A DNA stretch of 64,000 bases from Diphasiastrum complanatum (taxonomy: Eukaryota > Streptophyta > Lycopodiopsida > Lycopodiales > Lycopodiaceae). The stretch is from assembly GCA_029204225.1 (NCBI GenBank), contig CM055106.1, positions 22,824,095 to 22,888,094 on the forward strand, written 5' to 3'. Positions 31,213-42,912 of the stretch are shown here, in pieces (position 1 is the first letter of the stretch; every line of letters begins with the position of its first letter). The position numbers and the translations under genes are program-made. The notes beneath the pieces are model-generated. The model had not been told where the DNA came from. It saw only the letters and a program-made list of their open reading frames with translations, and did no database searches.

Positions 31213-34080
31213 CTAAGATATAGTGAAGCTTACCAAGATCTTGTATTCAAACTTACTTTTAAATGCCACCTTGATGTCATCTATATCTTCTTTGCTATCA
31301 CCACTTAAGATTATGTCATCAACATAGATCAAAAGCAAAGTGATGTCACCATTATCATTCAATCTAAAGTAGAGAGAATGATCATACTCACTCATGATGA
31401 AGTTTTGAGAGAGTAAGAAGGAATTGAGCTTAGCATACCAACTTCTTGGTGCTTGCTTAAGCCCATACAAGCTCTTTTGTAGGAAACACACATGATTAGG
31501 CTCATCATGTGAAACATAGCCCTTGGGTTGCTCCATGTAGATTTCCTCTTCAAGATCACCATTCAAAAAAGCATTAGTAACATCCATTTGCCACATGTCC
31601 CAACCATAAAGAGTTGCAAGAGAGATAAGTGTTCGAATTGGTACCATCTTTGCCATGGGTGCAAAGGTCTCATCATAGTCAATGCCATACTCTTGAGCAT
31701 ACCCTTTTGCCATCGATCTTGCCTTGTACCTTTTGATTGATCCATCTTCTTTTGTCTTGATCTTGAAGATCCACTTACACCCAATTGTCTTCTTGCCTTT
31801 TGGAAGTTCCACCAACCTCCAAGTGTTGTTCTTGATGAGTGCTTGATGCTCATGATCCATGGCTTGGATCCATTCCTCCTTTTGAATTGCTTCACCTACA
31901 CAAGTTGGTTCATCAAAAGAGGTAAGAAAAGCAAAGTTAGAGTTCTCCACCACTTGCTTTCCTTTTTCATCATAGGTTAGCCTTGATGGCTTAGTCCTTT
32001 GCCTTTGAGTCCTCCTTGAAGGTTGCTTTGGAGTGGCATCTCCACCTTCATCCAAGGCATCTTGCACATCATGATGATTAGTAGGCACATCAACATCATC
32101 ATCAACATTGACAACATTGGAAACATTCTCTTCATGAAAGATGACATCCCTACTTATGACAACTTTATTCGTAGAAGGAATGTACACTTTGTAAGCCTTG
32201 CTTACTTCACTATAGCCAACAAACACACCCTTCTTTGATGAAGGATCTTCTTTAGTTCTATCATCAAGAGTGATGTTGACAAAACAAGTACAACCAAAGA
32301 TCCTACAATGCTTGACACTCGGCCTCCCACCATAGAGGACCTCAAAGGAAGTTTTACCATTCAAAGAAGCACTTTTCCTCCTGTTACAAAGATAGTTAGC
32401 ACATGCTAAAGCTTCCCCCCAATAGGACTTAGCAAGATTAGCATGTAGTCTCATTGCCTTGGCACATTCACAAAGGGTCCTATTCTTTCTTTCTGCCACT
32501 CCATTCTGTTGTGGAGTCTTAGGACTAGAGTACTCCCTCTTAATCCCATGTGCTATGCAAAAATCTTTGAGCTTATTTGAAGTGTATTCCCCTCCATTAT
32601 CTGATCTCAAGCATTTGATCTTTGTATTGAATTGATTTTCCACTTCATTCTTAAACTTGACAAATGCAGCAAACACTTCATCCTTGGTTTTAAGAAGATA
32701 GACCCAAGTATACCTACTAAAGTCATCAATAAAAGTTGCGTACATTTTTGCCCCACCATTGCTAGTTGTACTAAAAGAATGAAAATCCGAATACACAAGC
32801 TGAAAAGCTTCTTTAGATCTAGAAGTAGATCTAGTATAAGCAAGTCTATGAGATTTGGACAAGGCACAATGTTCACAAAATGTATTATTTGCAACAAGAC
32901 TTTTAGGGAGACCAAGAACATGCTCTTTCTTTGCCATTACCTCCAAAGATTTGAAGTTGGGATGGCCCAACCTCTTATGCCAAACTTCTTGGTTTGTCAA
33001 TTGTTCCCTAGTCATACATCCTTCATTCTTAGAGATCACACATGCATCCAGTTTGAAAAGTTTACCATGCCTTCTTCTTTTAGCAATCAAGGATCCACAC
33101 TTACTTATCAAACAAGCATCACCAATGAGCTCAACATAAAGCCCCTTGTCAATCATTTGACTAACACTAAGCAAGTTCTTAGTGATTGAAGGAATGTACA
33201 ATACATTTTCAAGATTAGCTTTCTTATTTGTTGAAAGAGAAATAGGAATTGTGCCTATGCCTTTGATGTCACATTGACCATCATTTGCAGTATAGATGAT
33301 GTTGCTCTCTTCCTCATAAGACAATAAGGATGAAAAGTATTCCTTATGTCTTGTCATGTGAGATGAGGCTCCACTATCAATCCACCAAGGATCATTCCCA
33401 TCTATATGTGCAAGAAAACTTGAAGTCATAACAAGAGATTCAGAAATGCTATCCTCTTCTTCATCTATTGCTAGATTTCCTTGCCTCTCACCTTGCTCTC
33501 TTTTCTTCTTATGACATTCATTAGCAAAATGACTTTGTATCCCACAATAAAAGCACTTGAACTCAGACTTTTCTTTCTTTCTAAAAGAAGTAGAAGAGGA
33601 GGAGGAAGAGTGATCATCATGATCCAAGTTACCACCTTTGGACCATTTTCTTTTGCCTTTGCCTTTGCCTTTGACTTTGCCTTTTGTGAAGAAAGCTTCT
33701 TCACCTCCACCTTGCAAGGATGCACCATCAAGCTTTGATTGCAACCTATGTTCTTTAGCCAATAAGGAGTCAACCACACTTGGCAAGACTCTTTGAATGG
33801 CAAAACTTTGCACAAGGTTAGCATGTTCATCTAGCAAACCATTCAACATAACCTGGACTATTTTACCATCTTTTATGTTTTCATCAATACATGCTAGATC
33901 ATCACTTATGGACTTAACCCTCAAGACAAATGCATGAGCACTTTCACCCTCTCTTTGCCTACTAGAAAATATTCGCCTCCTTAGGGTCACTACCCTAGAT
34001 GTGGACTTTGATTCAAAGAGCTTCTTCAAGGCATTACATGCCTCACTTACACTTTGACACTTTCTCTTTAGTTCCTGCAA
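31213..34080 (-). pseudogene. Copia-4 gag-pol, 955 uninterrupted codons
   Basis: The best-preserved retroelement frame in the window. Residue positions by eye: Gag UBN2-type (1-120), knuckle C176-X2-C179-X4-H184-X4-C189, protease DSGA at 235, integrase zinc site H368/H373/C402/C405, catalytic D432 (VYSDFHS), D494 (RSDNGGEY) and E530 (GVAERKN), then integrase tail (GVFVGYSEVSKAYKVY, 618-633), RT (KTIGCKWIFKIKTKEDG, 764-780; QMDVTNAFLNGDLEEE, 831-846) and YVDD at 919-922. All catalytic residues are present. It is disabled by loss of about 30 Gag codons at the 5' junction (34080) and a frameshift at 31213. One RT residue differs from the usual KARLVAKGYAQ (KARSMAKGYAQ). Recent insertion is likely. 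Same family as copia-5 and copia-7. Confidence 0.95.
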
Positions 34081-34198
34081 CTATGTCCATGAGTTTATTC
34101 AACTCAAGTAAGAATTCCATCCTCACTTTCCAGGTAAGGTAGTTTGATGAACTCAACCTATCATTAGTTTCTAACATGATCCCACCATTGGAAGCCAT
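34081..34198 (-). pseudogene. Copia-4 gag start
   Basis: ATG at 34198 opens MASNGGIMLETNDRLSSSNY, then LTWKVRMEFLLELNKLMDIV, the typical Gag N-terminus. After this the frame is off by a deletion and joins QELKRKCQSVSEACNAL of the long frame at about 34080. Copia-5 starts the same way (MAPSIGVMLEANDRLTSS). Confidence 0.85.
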
Positions 34199-34227
34199 GA
34201 ATATAATGATTCTTCAACTTTTAGGCT

Positions 34228-34245
34228 CTGTCCTAATACACCTAA
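34228..34245 (-). promoter_or_regulatory. Degenerate primer-binding site of copia-4
   Basis: On + ggctctgtcctaatacac, a disrupted form of gctctgatacca, 30 bp upstream of the gag ATG. Confidence 0.4.
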
Positions 34246-35460
34246 CACTCGCTTTCCTCTCAACAAATGATGGATAAGGAGATCTCAGAAGATCTAGGAC
34301 CCTAAAACACTTCTATCTTGAACCTAGCTAGTTTCCAGCATAGAAAGAAAGATTGAAACACATGCAACACTTTGCACACACTAAGAATGAATTACAAACT
34401 CAAACCAACCTGAACACACTCTTGCTTAAGCTCCCAAACTTTCCAACAAGTGACCAAATCAAGTTATGATCTGAAGAGCTACTTGCATTTTTAGAAAATA
34501 CACAAGACTAGGCTGCCAAGAATACCTAGAATTGAACAAACTTGATCAAAGACTAGCTTCACTACCTTGTCAAATCTTGGTATTTAGATGTATATCTAAG
34601 ATCACTTCACATGAGAATGTTCCTCAACCTGTTAAGAACCTGAAAACACATTTGCATAATGGTTAAAACCTTCCAGCAAATGCTCCAATCAAATAACATA
34701 AGGAGAGTTACTTACATGCTCAACAAAGTACACCAAAATTTATGCAAAATATTGTTGACAATTTGTTCATCCAAAAGGGGATCTTTCATCCAAGTGGGAG
34801 CTTTGCTCAGCCTTTTGGAGAAATACAAAATCATTCAAAGAGTATTTGTCATCCACTTAAGGAGAAGGTTCATCCACTTAAGGAGAGTGTTCATCCACAA
34901 AGGAGAGTGTTCATCCACAGAAGTGGAGATTGTCAACAATACATTGAACTAAACATTGTTAGTATTGAATATGCACAAGCCTCACAATCAACAAATGATT
35001 ACGTGTTATGATCTGATCCAAAATAGCTTCTTCTCAGCCTCCGATCTTCAATAGACCTGAAATATGCTTTTGATCCACAAGTTCAACTCACAAAACAAAG
35101 GTTAGTAAGATTTGATCAACAGTGCAATGCATAATCATGCTAGAACTTGATCAAACATCCAAATGGAAACCTTATAATGCTCTCCACTAGAGGTCACCAT
35201 CAAAAGGTGGCTCACTCTACTTTTTTTAAGAGGGGTCTACTTGCATTTATTACATTTGCCTAGAAATACTAATTCCTACATGGTCATTCCATCTTTCGAG
35301 ATTCACCATGAGGTTTACACAGTTCTTGCTTGTCATTACTACTAGTATTCCTCGACTCTCAGTCTTTGTTAGTCTCGTCTTCTCAGAGACCTCCTCAGTC
35401 TAAGGTGAGAGGTGCTCTTGAGTTGCTCTGTCCGAGTATCTTGGAGATTCGTAAGAATCA
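34246..35460. other. no gene; expected 5' LTR of copia-4 not found
   Basis: No match to the copia-4 LTR. It includes a short tandem repeat (next entry) and open frames up to 97 codons with no recognisable product. Confidence 0.4.
34850..34922. repeat. Short tandem repeat (about 20-bp unit)
   Basis: 3-4 copies of gttcatccac(tt)aaggaga(gt), slightly diverged. Confidence 0.75.
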
Positions 35461-35740
35461 GCCAACATCCTCTTATCCTAAACCCCTTAATTCCCTAGAT
35501 CCATTATCTTAAAATCTCTTATCTTAAATCCATTTACCTAGATCCCCTACTCGAAATCCTAAATCCTTAGCCCTAGACTCTTTGCCCCTCACCATGAACT
35601 CTTTTTTTTAGGCGCCTTACCTTAAATTCTAAATTTAAATCACTAAGCCTCTTTCCCTAGATATCTTACTTTAAATTTTGTAAATTGGACCCCTAAGCCC
35701 TTTTCGTAAATGTCTTATTCCAAAGCCCATTTGGCAATGT
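35461..35740. repeat. Second degenerate telomere-type array
   Basis: Diverged ccctaaa/tcctaaatcc units (ccttagccctagactc, ttaaatccatttacctagatccc). More decayed and shorter than 16745-17345. Confidence 0.55.
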
Positions 35741-35879
35741 AAAATACTAAAATAAAATCTTTTTCTGCACACGTTCCCGCCCACATAGTCTTCGATGGTT
35801 AGCTATTATGTGCATAGTATAGTTTGTGGCTAAAAAAAAATCACAACTTTTGAACGACAAATCGGATTGAGATGATTAC

Positions 35880-36181
35880 AATGCCATTAGAAAGCCCTTG
35901 ACAAGAGCTTTTCAACGACACCCAAGATGACCCAGTTTCGAACTATGGTGAAAAAGTTGTGGCTAGTCAGAGTTTTGGTCGGTCAACACTTGGTCAACCC
36001 GATATCTCTTTCAAGCGATGTTGACCAATTTTGACCCCAAATGCGCTTGAAAGAGATATCGGGTTGACTAAGTGTTGACTGACCAAAACTTTGACTGGCC
36101 ACAACTTCTTCACCATAGCTTGAAACTGGGTCATGTTGAGTGTCATTGAAAAGCTCTCGTCAAGGGCTTTCTAACGGCACC
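35880..36181. repeat. Long hairpin: two 138-bp arms, 26-bp loop
   Basis: 35880-36017 recurs in reverse complement at 36044-36181. Arm landmarks are agcccttgacaagagc, gacccagtttcgaactatgg and gatatctctttcaagcg. Arms differ at scattered sites. A transcript across this would fold into a long near-perfect stem, a potential small-RNA precursor. The same kind of block (tgccataactttttaaccg, tgctttctaatgact) occurs in the copia-5 5' region at 49570-49660, so it is LTR-derived. Confidence 0.85.
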
Positions 36182-36208
36182 GTAATCGTCTCAAACTGGT
36201 CAACTACA

Positions 36209-36311
36209 CTTGAAAGAGATATCGGGTTGGCCAAGTGTTGATCGACCAAAACTTTGACTGGCCATAACTTCTTCACCGTAGCTCGAAACTGGGTCATGTT
36301 GGGTGTTGAAT
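36209..36311. repeat. Third copy of the hairpin arm
   Basis: In direct orientation with the right arm: cttgaaagagatatcgggtt, then a block ending gaaactgggtcatgttg. Confidence 0.8.
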
Positions 36312-36536
36312 TGCATATTATACTACAGATAAATGGCTTATATATGTGCTGTCCCTGACGCAAAATTACAATTTTTTTTTTTTTTAAAAAAAAATCAATT
36401 TGAAGGAGCTACGTTACGTAGATTTCAAATTTGAGTGTTTTGATTGGACCATGTGGCAGAAACTTTTGAGAAAAAAAATAAAAGGTATCCTTTTGAAAGG
36501 CCCCTTTAGTATTCAAATTTTTTCTAATGTGACATT
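36312..36536. other. no gene; spacer with an A/T homopolymer
   Basis: Contains a t/a run near 36371-36392 and otherwise no signal before copia-7 begins. Confidence 0.4.
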
Positions 36537-37640
36537 CAGATATTCATGGATTTACTACAATTAGCAATAGTGGAGCTAAGATGTATGTAACCTTCATTGA
36601 TGATTTTAGTAGATTTTGTTGGATCTATCTATTAAAGAGCAAGGATGAAGTGTATGATGTCTTTATCAAGTTCAAGAATGCAAGGGAGAACCAATTTTTC
36701 ACAAGGATCAAGTGCTTAAGGAGTGAGAATGGTGGTGAGTACATATCTACCAAGTTCAAGGCCTTTTGTGATGAGCATGGGATCAAGAGGGAGTATACAA
36801 CATCAAGGACCCCACAAAAAAATGGAGTGGCTGAAAGGAAGAATAGGACTTTATGTGAAAGTGCTAAATCCATGAGGTTAAGTGCTAATCTTTATAAACC
36901 ATTTTGGGATCAAGCTTTGTTGTGTGCCAATTTCTTGTGCAACAGGTGGTCAAGTGCTATTTTGGATGGAAGGACACCTTTTGAGATGCTATTCAAGAGG
37001 AGGCCGAGTGTCAACTTTCTAAGAACCTCTGGATGCACATGCTATGTCAACATTACTCTTGATGATAGGACCAAGGAGGATCTATCTTCAAGAAGAGGTA
37101 TTTTTGTTGGATATAGTGAGGTGAGTAAAGCCTACAAGATTTACATTCTTTATACTAACAAAGTGATTGCTGGTAGAGATGTTATCTTTGATGAGGGAAA
37201 CATTCCAAAAGTGTCTTCAAGCATGATTTATAAAGATATGGATGGATCTAACATTCTTGATGTTGATGTAAAGGATCCTACTTTAGATGGTGATGATGAT
37301 GGACCTTCATCAAGTCAAAAGCCAAGGAGAACATTAAGGGAAAGACAAGTACCTTTAAGGCTCACATATGATGAAAAGGATAAGCAAGCGGTTTCTGGAA
37401 ATTATGTTGCTTTCCTAACCTCTTCTGATAAACCTACAAGTGTAGATGAAGCAAGGAAAGAAGAGGAGTGGATCCAAGCAATGGATCTTGAGTATCAAGC
37501 TCTTATGAAGAATAAAACATGGAGATTGGTGGAGTTGCCTAAGGACAAGAAAGCCCTTGGATGCAAATGGATCTTCAAGGTGAATACAAACCAAGATGGA
37601 TCTATCAACAAGTACAAGCAAAGTTACTGGCAAAACAAGG
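36537..37640 (+). pseudogene. Copia-7 integrase-RT fragment (near-duplicate of copia-5)
   Basis: Begins with gatattcatggatttac and runs parallel to 52368-53460 with few differences. Integrase: YVTFIDDFSRFCWIYLLK, LRSENGGEYIS (the second catalytic Asp is Glu here, Asp in copia-5), GVAERKNRTLCESAKSM. Integrase tail: GIFVGYSEVSKAYKIYI. RT start: EEEWIQAMDLEYQALMKN and LGCKWIFKVNTNQDGSINKY. A 1-bp deletion near 37617 shifts the frame and homology ends at about 37640. It has no ends of its own. It keeps the T that copia-5 lost at about 52785, so it is not a simple copy of the present copia-5. Confidence 0.92.
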
Positions 37641-37660
37641 AGCTAGAGGCTCACAGCTTA

Positions 37661-37721
37661 GGGACATTTAAACCATTAAGTTACGATGAGTTGAGGGACA
37701 CTTAAACCATTAAGTTACGAT
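37661..37721. repeat. 32-bp tandem duplication
   Basis: gggacayttaaaccattaag ttacgatg occurs twice, at 37661 and 37693, directly after copia-7 homology ends. Confidence 0.8.
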
Positions 37722-37739
37722 GTTTTTTTTACATAACTC

Positions 37740-38776
37740 AAATACGATTGCACCTACAAAAGCCACTAGAGGAGACAACTTCATCCACCACTGATCACAC
37801 GATCGACCAAGACCAAAGGAAGCGACACAAGCCATTGGGAATCCATCAAGATTCTGATACTGATATCATCAATTGGATTGAAGCACTAGGTAAGGGATAT
37901 ATGTTCTTGATGGTTAAATCATTTAACTTTTTAAAGTCACCACTCAAATGTAACTCTACAAAAATACTAACATCTTGAATAACACAGAAGGTGATTAAAG
38001 AACATCACAAGAGGCCTTGCATAAGTATGCATAAGAGACGAATTTTAAGATTTTTTACCACAGTAGTAATAATTATAATATTCATAAGGTATAGAGAGGA
38101 AACATCATCTCCTTGTAAACACAAAGTGAGGAAGAATTTTCAAGTTTGAAACAATAAAAGGACAAACATTTTGCCATGGTCATTTTCATGAGCAAAAAGG
38201 ATAAAAATGTGAAGAACAATTTGTTGAAGTTTTTGGTTAACTTTAAACTTAAGTCAAATATAAGTTTGGTGTGCTCAAAAACCAAAGCAACTCTTAACTA
38301 CTAGCACGCATCGCATGCTCAATGAAAATCATTTTCACTCCACAAACATAGTTTTTCCTACTTTTAGAAAGATGGCACAATCCAATATTCAATTTATAGT
38401 ATTTGTCAATCTTATCTTCCAACAAAGCAAAACCTGTTATTGATTGCATCATCCACAGTTTTGAAGCAATAGTCTATCTTGCTAAAAAAAACCTCATAGA
38501 AGTCTCAATTGTTCAGCAAAATCATCATTTGAACAAACTAACATGTTCTTTAGATGGTACTAGAAACGTTGATAGGATTGATATCGAACAACAAAAACAT
38601 GCACAATTATACAAGCAATAGCTCAATGGTCTTTGTTGTATAAAATAAAATGAATGCTACAAACATTGGTAAAATTATACTAGTTAACTATGACTAGGTG
38701 CATGAATTGTTTCAAAAACTACAAATACAGTAACATAGCAAAAAGTTCTTTGTTTGCAATTCCAAATATTATCTTG
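37740..38776. other. no gene recognised
   Basis: Short frames only (up to 76 codons), AT-rich, no motifs. Confidence 0.4.
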
Positions 38777-39360
38777 AAAGGTGGTAATAAATCATTGTAT
38801 AAGATGCCAACTGATCGTTGACTCTTGCAATTTTGCATAGCATTTTGCAAAGTAGTAATAATTCATTACATACATCAACATTCCACAAAATCCCTTGTGG
38901 AAAGTATAAAAAGATAGAATTAGGTCTTTTAGGATACATTACAGAATATATTTGTGTAATATAGTAATCAATTATTGTACAAGATGCCAATTAGTTGTAT
39001 GCTCTTGCAATATTGTAGTAATGTAGTAATTATTTATTGTAAAAGATGCCAATCGGTCGTTGACTCTTGCAGTTTTGGTAAATCATTTGTAAGATAGTGA
39101 CCATTCATCATAACACTCATGCAAAACCATAATGAAATAAAAAGTAATGTATCACATACATGAATGCACAAAAATTTGTTGGCCAAATTTCTTGATAAAA
39201 CCTTATATGATAGCCAATAACACATACATCAATGTAGAAACCAACTGGGAAACAAATGCAATTTCATATAAACTTTTGTAAGAATGTAATCTATAGATTC
39301 AAGTTTCCAATTTTGTATAGCATTATATAAGGTAGTAATGAATCACTATGAGTATAGATC
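38777..39360. repeat. Reiterated block with core aagatgccaa...gactcttgca
   Basis: About 58-bp units at 38777-38835, 38957-39013 and 39016-39075 share gtagtaat, attgtayaagatgccaa and tcttgcarttttg. Shorter relatives (gtagtaataattcat; gtagtaatgaatcac) occur at about 38850 and 39331. Irregular spacing suggests a decayed tandem array. Confidence 0.65.
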
Positions 39361-39866
39361 AACATAGGTCTTACAAGATCGTAAACCGAGCCTAATCCAA
39401 GGGAGTTATTAGGTGTAGCAAACCTAGGGCAAAGGAAAATGTGGGTCGGAGGCATTAGTAGATAGGAGGAGGACCAGCATTGCCCAAACAGTCACATGCA
39501 TGTTAGGTGATAGGTCATGCAGTCCTACAACAATTGACTTGATCATGTACGTGACAACGATAGTAATTTGCGTAGCCCATAAAGATCGGAATCTCATACA
39601 CGGTTTTAGATTCTGGCACCTCTACAATAACTTGAATCTTTTCGATTAAAAACCTGACAATTCATTGCAATTTTAGTTTTGCCAATGATTATTAATGTTA
39701 AAGTTTTTAGAATATTTGAAATTCTTAATTTCAAAAATATAAAAAATTGTTAGATATATTTTTTTTAAACAAATAAATTTGAAAACATTAAATTAAGTAG
39801 AAAGATTGAAAATACACAATATTTCAAGAAATATAAAAGTAATTGTTTTTTAAAATAAAAGAGAAT
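39361..39866. other. no gene; 3' flank of methylase copy B
   Basis: AT-rich below the copy B stop codon (39640-39866). The rest holds no signal. Confidence 0.4.
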
Positions 39867-41300
39867 TTATTCTTCCCAAAAATCATCAAGATCATTTGTG
39901 TCTTTCTCTATTTCTTGAGGAGCCACTATAGTGTCAAGTGAAAACCTCTTCCACAATTTCCTCGACAACTGTAACAACATTATACCCTTGAGCTAGGACA
40001 TCAGCAAACTCCCCTGTATCACCCACTTTCCCGCTAACAAGAGGTTGGGGTTTCTTGGACAAGGGAATTACTAAGTCCTCCTTATCTAAATACTTTTTCA
40101 CCTCAGCTTGTTCATCTGGCAAAACTGAAAGAGATTTCATTCTCATTTTTACAAAATCAACTAAATTAGAAATCTACTATAGCAATATGTCTGTCTTTCC
40201 GAACAGCACATGCGCTCATAGTATCACTATCGTAAATAAATTCAAAACCCAATCAGCTGGGTGAGAAAAAATATCAATTAAATAATTAATTAGTTGGTGT
40301 GGCTTTTGGTAGGGACAAGCCACGGAATCTGTCATTTGATTTTTGAGTTTCTTTGTCACGGTTGGCTACTGGAATAAGTTTCCAAAATTTGTCAACCCGG
40401 AGGTATTGTAGTGAAGCATCGACCGTCCAAAGAATAATAACCAATGGTTATGTATTCTATATCATTCCAAAGTCGCGCTCCTCCTAAGTTTTTGACATTG
40501 GGCTTGTACTTGACAAGGAACATTACAACTAAAATAGGAGACATTGTGACTTCGAGAAACCCTTGCATGAAACAATGAAGAATCATCATTTAATGATTCT
40601 TTCATCTGAAATCCATATGGTATATCGACAATGTAAAGTGTGTAGGGCCTTTTCTTTAAGAATTTTAAAATTTCTCTACAATCGCCCTCCTCAACTGTGT
40701 AAAAACAAGATTGATCATTGACACTTTTGGGGAGGTAGGTCTCTAATGGATCCTCCTCCGCAATGTCTCACCACGTGCTAGTCTCTCCCTGTCTTTTTTC
40801 TTGGCCTTCGCTTTCAAGATATGTCTTTTGAATTGCTCTAGAAGGATTTTGTTTTTCTTATCTTCGGGGGACTAAAAAAAAAGAAGCTATGCTTAGCATA
40901 GGAGATAAAACTTAAAGAGATAAAGAAGAAGCTATGTATAGTATAGGAGATACAACATAATTAAAAAAGAAACAATTAATAAATACCTATGCTAAGCATG
41001 GGTGAAGTAAATACCATGTCTCTAAACAAAATAAAAAATGGAGTTAAAGCTTCGTTTCGGCTAGAGCCTCTGGCACTCTTCGAAATCCTGACAATTTAAC
41101 CTTGTCACAAGGGCTTCTTGAACTTTCAGAAACAATTTATGCCTGCATTTAAAAAAATGTAATTGTTAGAAATCCTTCTAAATCTTGAGAATCTTTTTTT
41201 TTAAAAAAATGACTTGAAAACAAATATTTAAATCATGAATATTAACTCTAAAATTCTTTTCCCATTTCTGCAAGGGAGAGCTGACCATCTGCAACTCTAG
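39867..41300 (-). pseudogene. DNA N4/N6 amino-methyltransferase-like pseudogene, copy B
   Basis: Homologue of copy A with different lesions. In order on -: DGQLSLAEMGKEF (41252-41293); HKLFLKVQEALVTRLNCQDF (41075-41145); a good acceptor (ctttttttttag|tccccgaag) into PEDKKNKILLEQFKRHILKA (about 40820-40873); CREILKFLKKRPYTLYIV then DIPYGF (40609-40626, motif IV-like, cf. DPPY); NLGGARLWNDIEYITIGYYS (about 40430-40500); MTDSVACPYQKPHQLINYLI and then HPADWVLN (about 40240-40330); a frameshifted DTMSACAVRKDRHIAIVD (motif I region); then KMRMKSLSVLPDEQAEVKKY ... KVGDTGEFADVLAQ and the tail DLDDFWEE-stop at 39867. It lacks the TIR insertion that copies A and C carry, so it shows the uninterrupted 3' half. 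Its 5' side runs into the palindromic region split by copia-6. Confidence 0.72.
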
Positions 41301-41653
41301 AAAAAACACTTATTATTAGTTCTGAAGAAAATCTCAAAAAAGTATAAATAAAGTTAGAATTTTCTATAAAATCTAATTATAAATTTGCATGATTTACAAG
41401 CTTACGAAACGTAGTAAAAGCACATATTCTTGTTAAAATGTCTAACAATTTTCACTTTTGACAAGCTGAGGTTTGCAATAAGGGAGAAATATGTGTGATG
41501 TTCTATGTTGAGCATAGGTTACATTTCTACACCTCTTCTGACTTATGCTCAGCATAGCATGTCGTCTTCATGTTTTGCTTCTTACCACTTATCTGACCTA
41601 TGTTGAGCATAGGTTGCATTTCTCTACCTCCTCTTATCTATGCTCATCATAGG
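40887..41653. repeat. Cluster of CCTATGYTNAGCATAGG palindromes (left group)
   Basis: Copies at 40887-40902, 40932-40947 (degenerate), 40986-41002, 41503-41518, 41542-41558, 41597-41613 and 41638-41653. Each is a 16-17 bp dyad. The first three lie in an intron of copy B. The last three belong to an extended inverted repeat whose other arm is at 48279-48400. Confidence 0.8.
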
Positions 41654-41676
41654 TAGCCTCTCGCTTCCTCTGACCT
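41540..41676. repeat. Left arm of a palindrome interrupted by copia-6
   Basis: The order agcatagcatg..cgtcttcat, gcttcttaccacttatctgac, ctatgttgagcatagg, ttgcatttctctacctcct recurs reverse-complemented at about 48279-48400. Without copia-6 the two arms would be about 100 bp apart, making a hairpin with further palindromes in its loop. Confidence 0.8.
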
Positions 41677-42900
41677 TGTTGGGAAAAGAGAGTGTGTGAG
41701 AAACGAAAATAGCTCGAAAAAAAATGAACACGAAAAGAAACGAACTCAAAACTCGAAAAAGAAACGAACTCGAACGGAAAGTGTTCGTGCGCAGCGGAAT
41801 GAGCTATCTCACTCTTTCTCTAAACATGACTATGCCTATCAAACTCGAACAGAATGTTAGTGATAGAAATCACGGTCGATCTGATTACGTAGCCAAACAT
41901 TAAGCAACAAAACATCAAAAAGATAATTTGTCACGAACAGCTAGACAAATTATTAGTCGCGAATAATTCGCGAAGAGCTAGACTGAGCTCGATTGATAAA
42001 TACTCGCGAAAGACAAGACTAAATATTAGTCACGAACAACTAGACTAATAATAATTCGCGACTAACAAACTACCAAATTAAGCAATAAGAGAGTCAGACA
42101 GAATGTAGAAAAGCATACCAATATTGACACAAATCTGAACGCAGAACAAATAGAGCTGTAATCAGATTAAGTATAGCGAAATATGCAGGTCAATAATGCA
42201 GGTGAGCACAAGACAATAGCGGACAAAACCGCATGCTTCACAAAGCTAATCCAATCTATAAAAGAAATAAACCTATTACTGACAATATAAAGAATGATGC
42301 ACGAAAGCATCTACTTCATCTATCTTTGATAAGCTTCTGATGCTATTATGTTTGTTGCTTATTTCTCATCTAAGTTCTCACATCATACAGAATACGTAGA
42401 TGGTAGTCAATATATATATACATATTTTTACAAGTGTGCAGATGAAGAAAGTACAAAGTGGATGTGCTGTCTGTGGGAGATTGTGGATGGCTGCTGTCGT
42501 TGTCAAATTTGTTTGCACAGTGCATGGGATGAGCGTGAGAAGGCCGCGATGTCAGCCTTTGCTGAAATGAACGTTGGTGAAGATGCAAAATATGTGACAC
42601 TCTGACAAATGCCTTAAGATTTAATTTACATGGTGCCTTCGCTTTTCTATAAGGGTGCCTATTGCATTTGAAGGGCAGTGTCGTCTTTTTTGCTTGTCAC
42701 AAATCACGTGTAAAAACACAGTGTCACGTTTTTCGCCTATGGAAATTTACTTGTATTTATGCATATAGTCGCATTTTATTCATCTATCTTATTTTACATG
42801 TAAATATGCAGACTGTGGGACAACATGAGTAAAAATGCAGCAGCATGAATGGAGGCAGATTAACATAAGATTTAGGAGAGTAAAGGAGATAAATCCAACA
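41677..42900 (-). mobile_element. Copia-6 3' LTR
   Basis: 1224 bp, TGTTGGGAAAAG ... GATAAATCCAACA on +. It contains short direct motifs (acgaaaagaaacgaac; agtcrcgaayaac) also present in the partner LTR. Confidence 0.93.
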
Positions 42901-42912
42901 CCCCGCCTTAAT
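42901..42912 (-). promoter_or_regulatory. Polypurine tract of copia-6
   Basis: On - attaaggcgggg directly before TGTTGG. Confidence 0.7.

Noticed and set aside
38777-39360. CRISPR-like array.
   Set aside because: Units are diverged with irregular spacing, no unique spacers of constant length and no cas genes; this is plant nuclear DNA.
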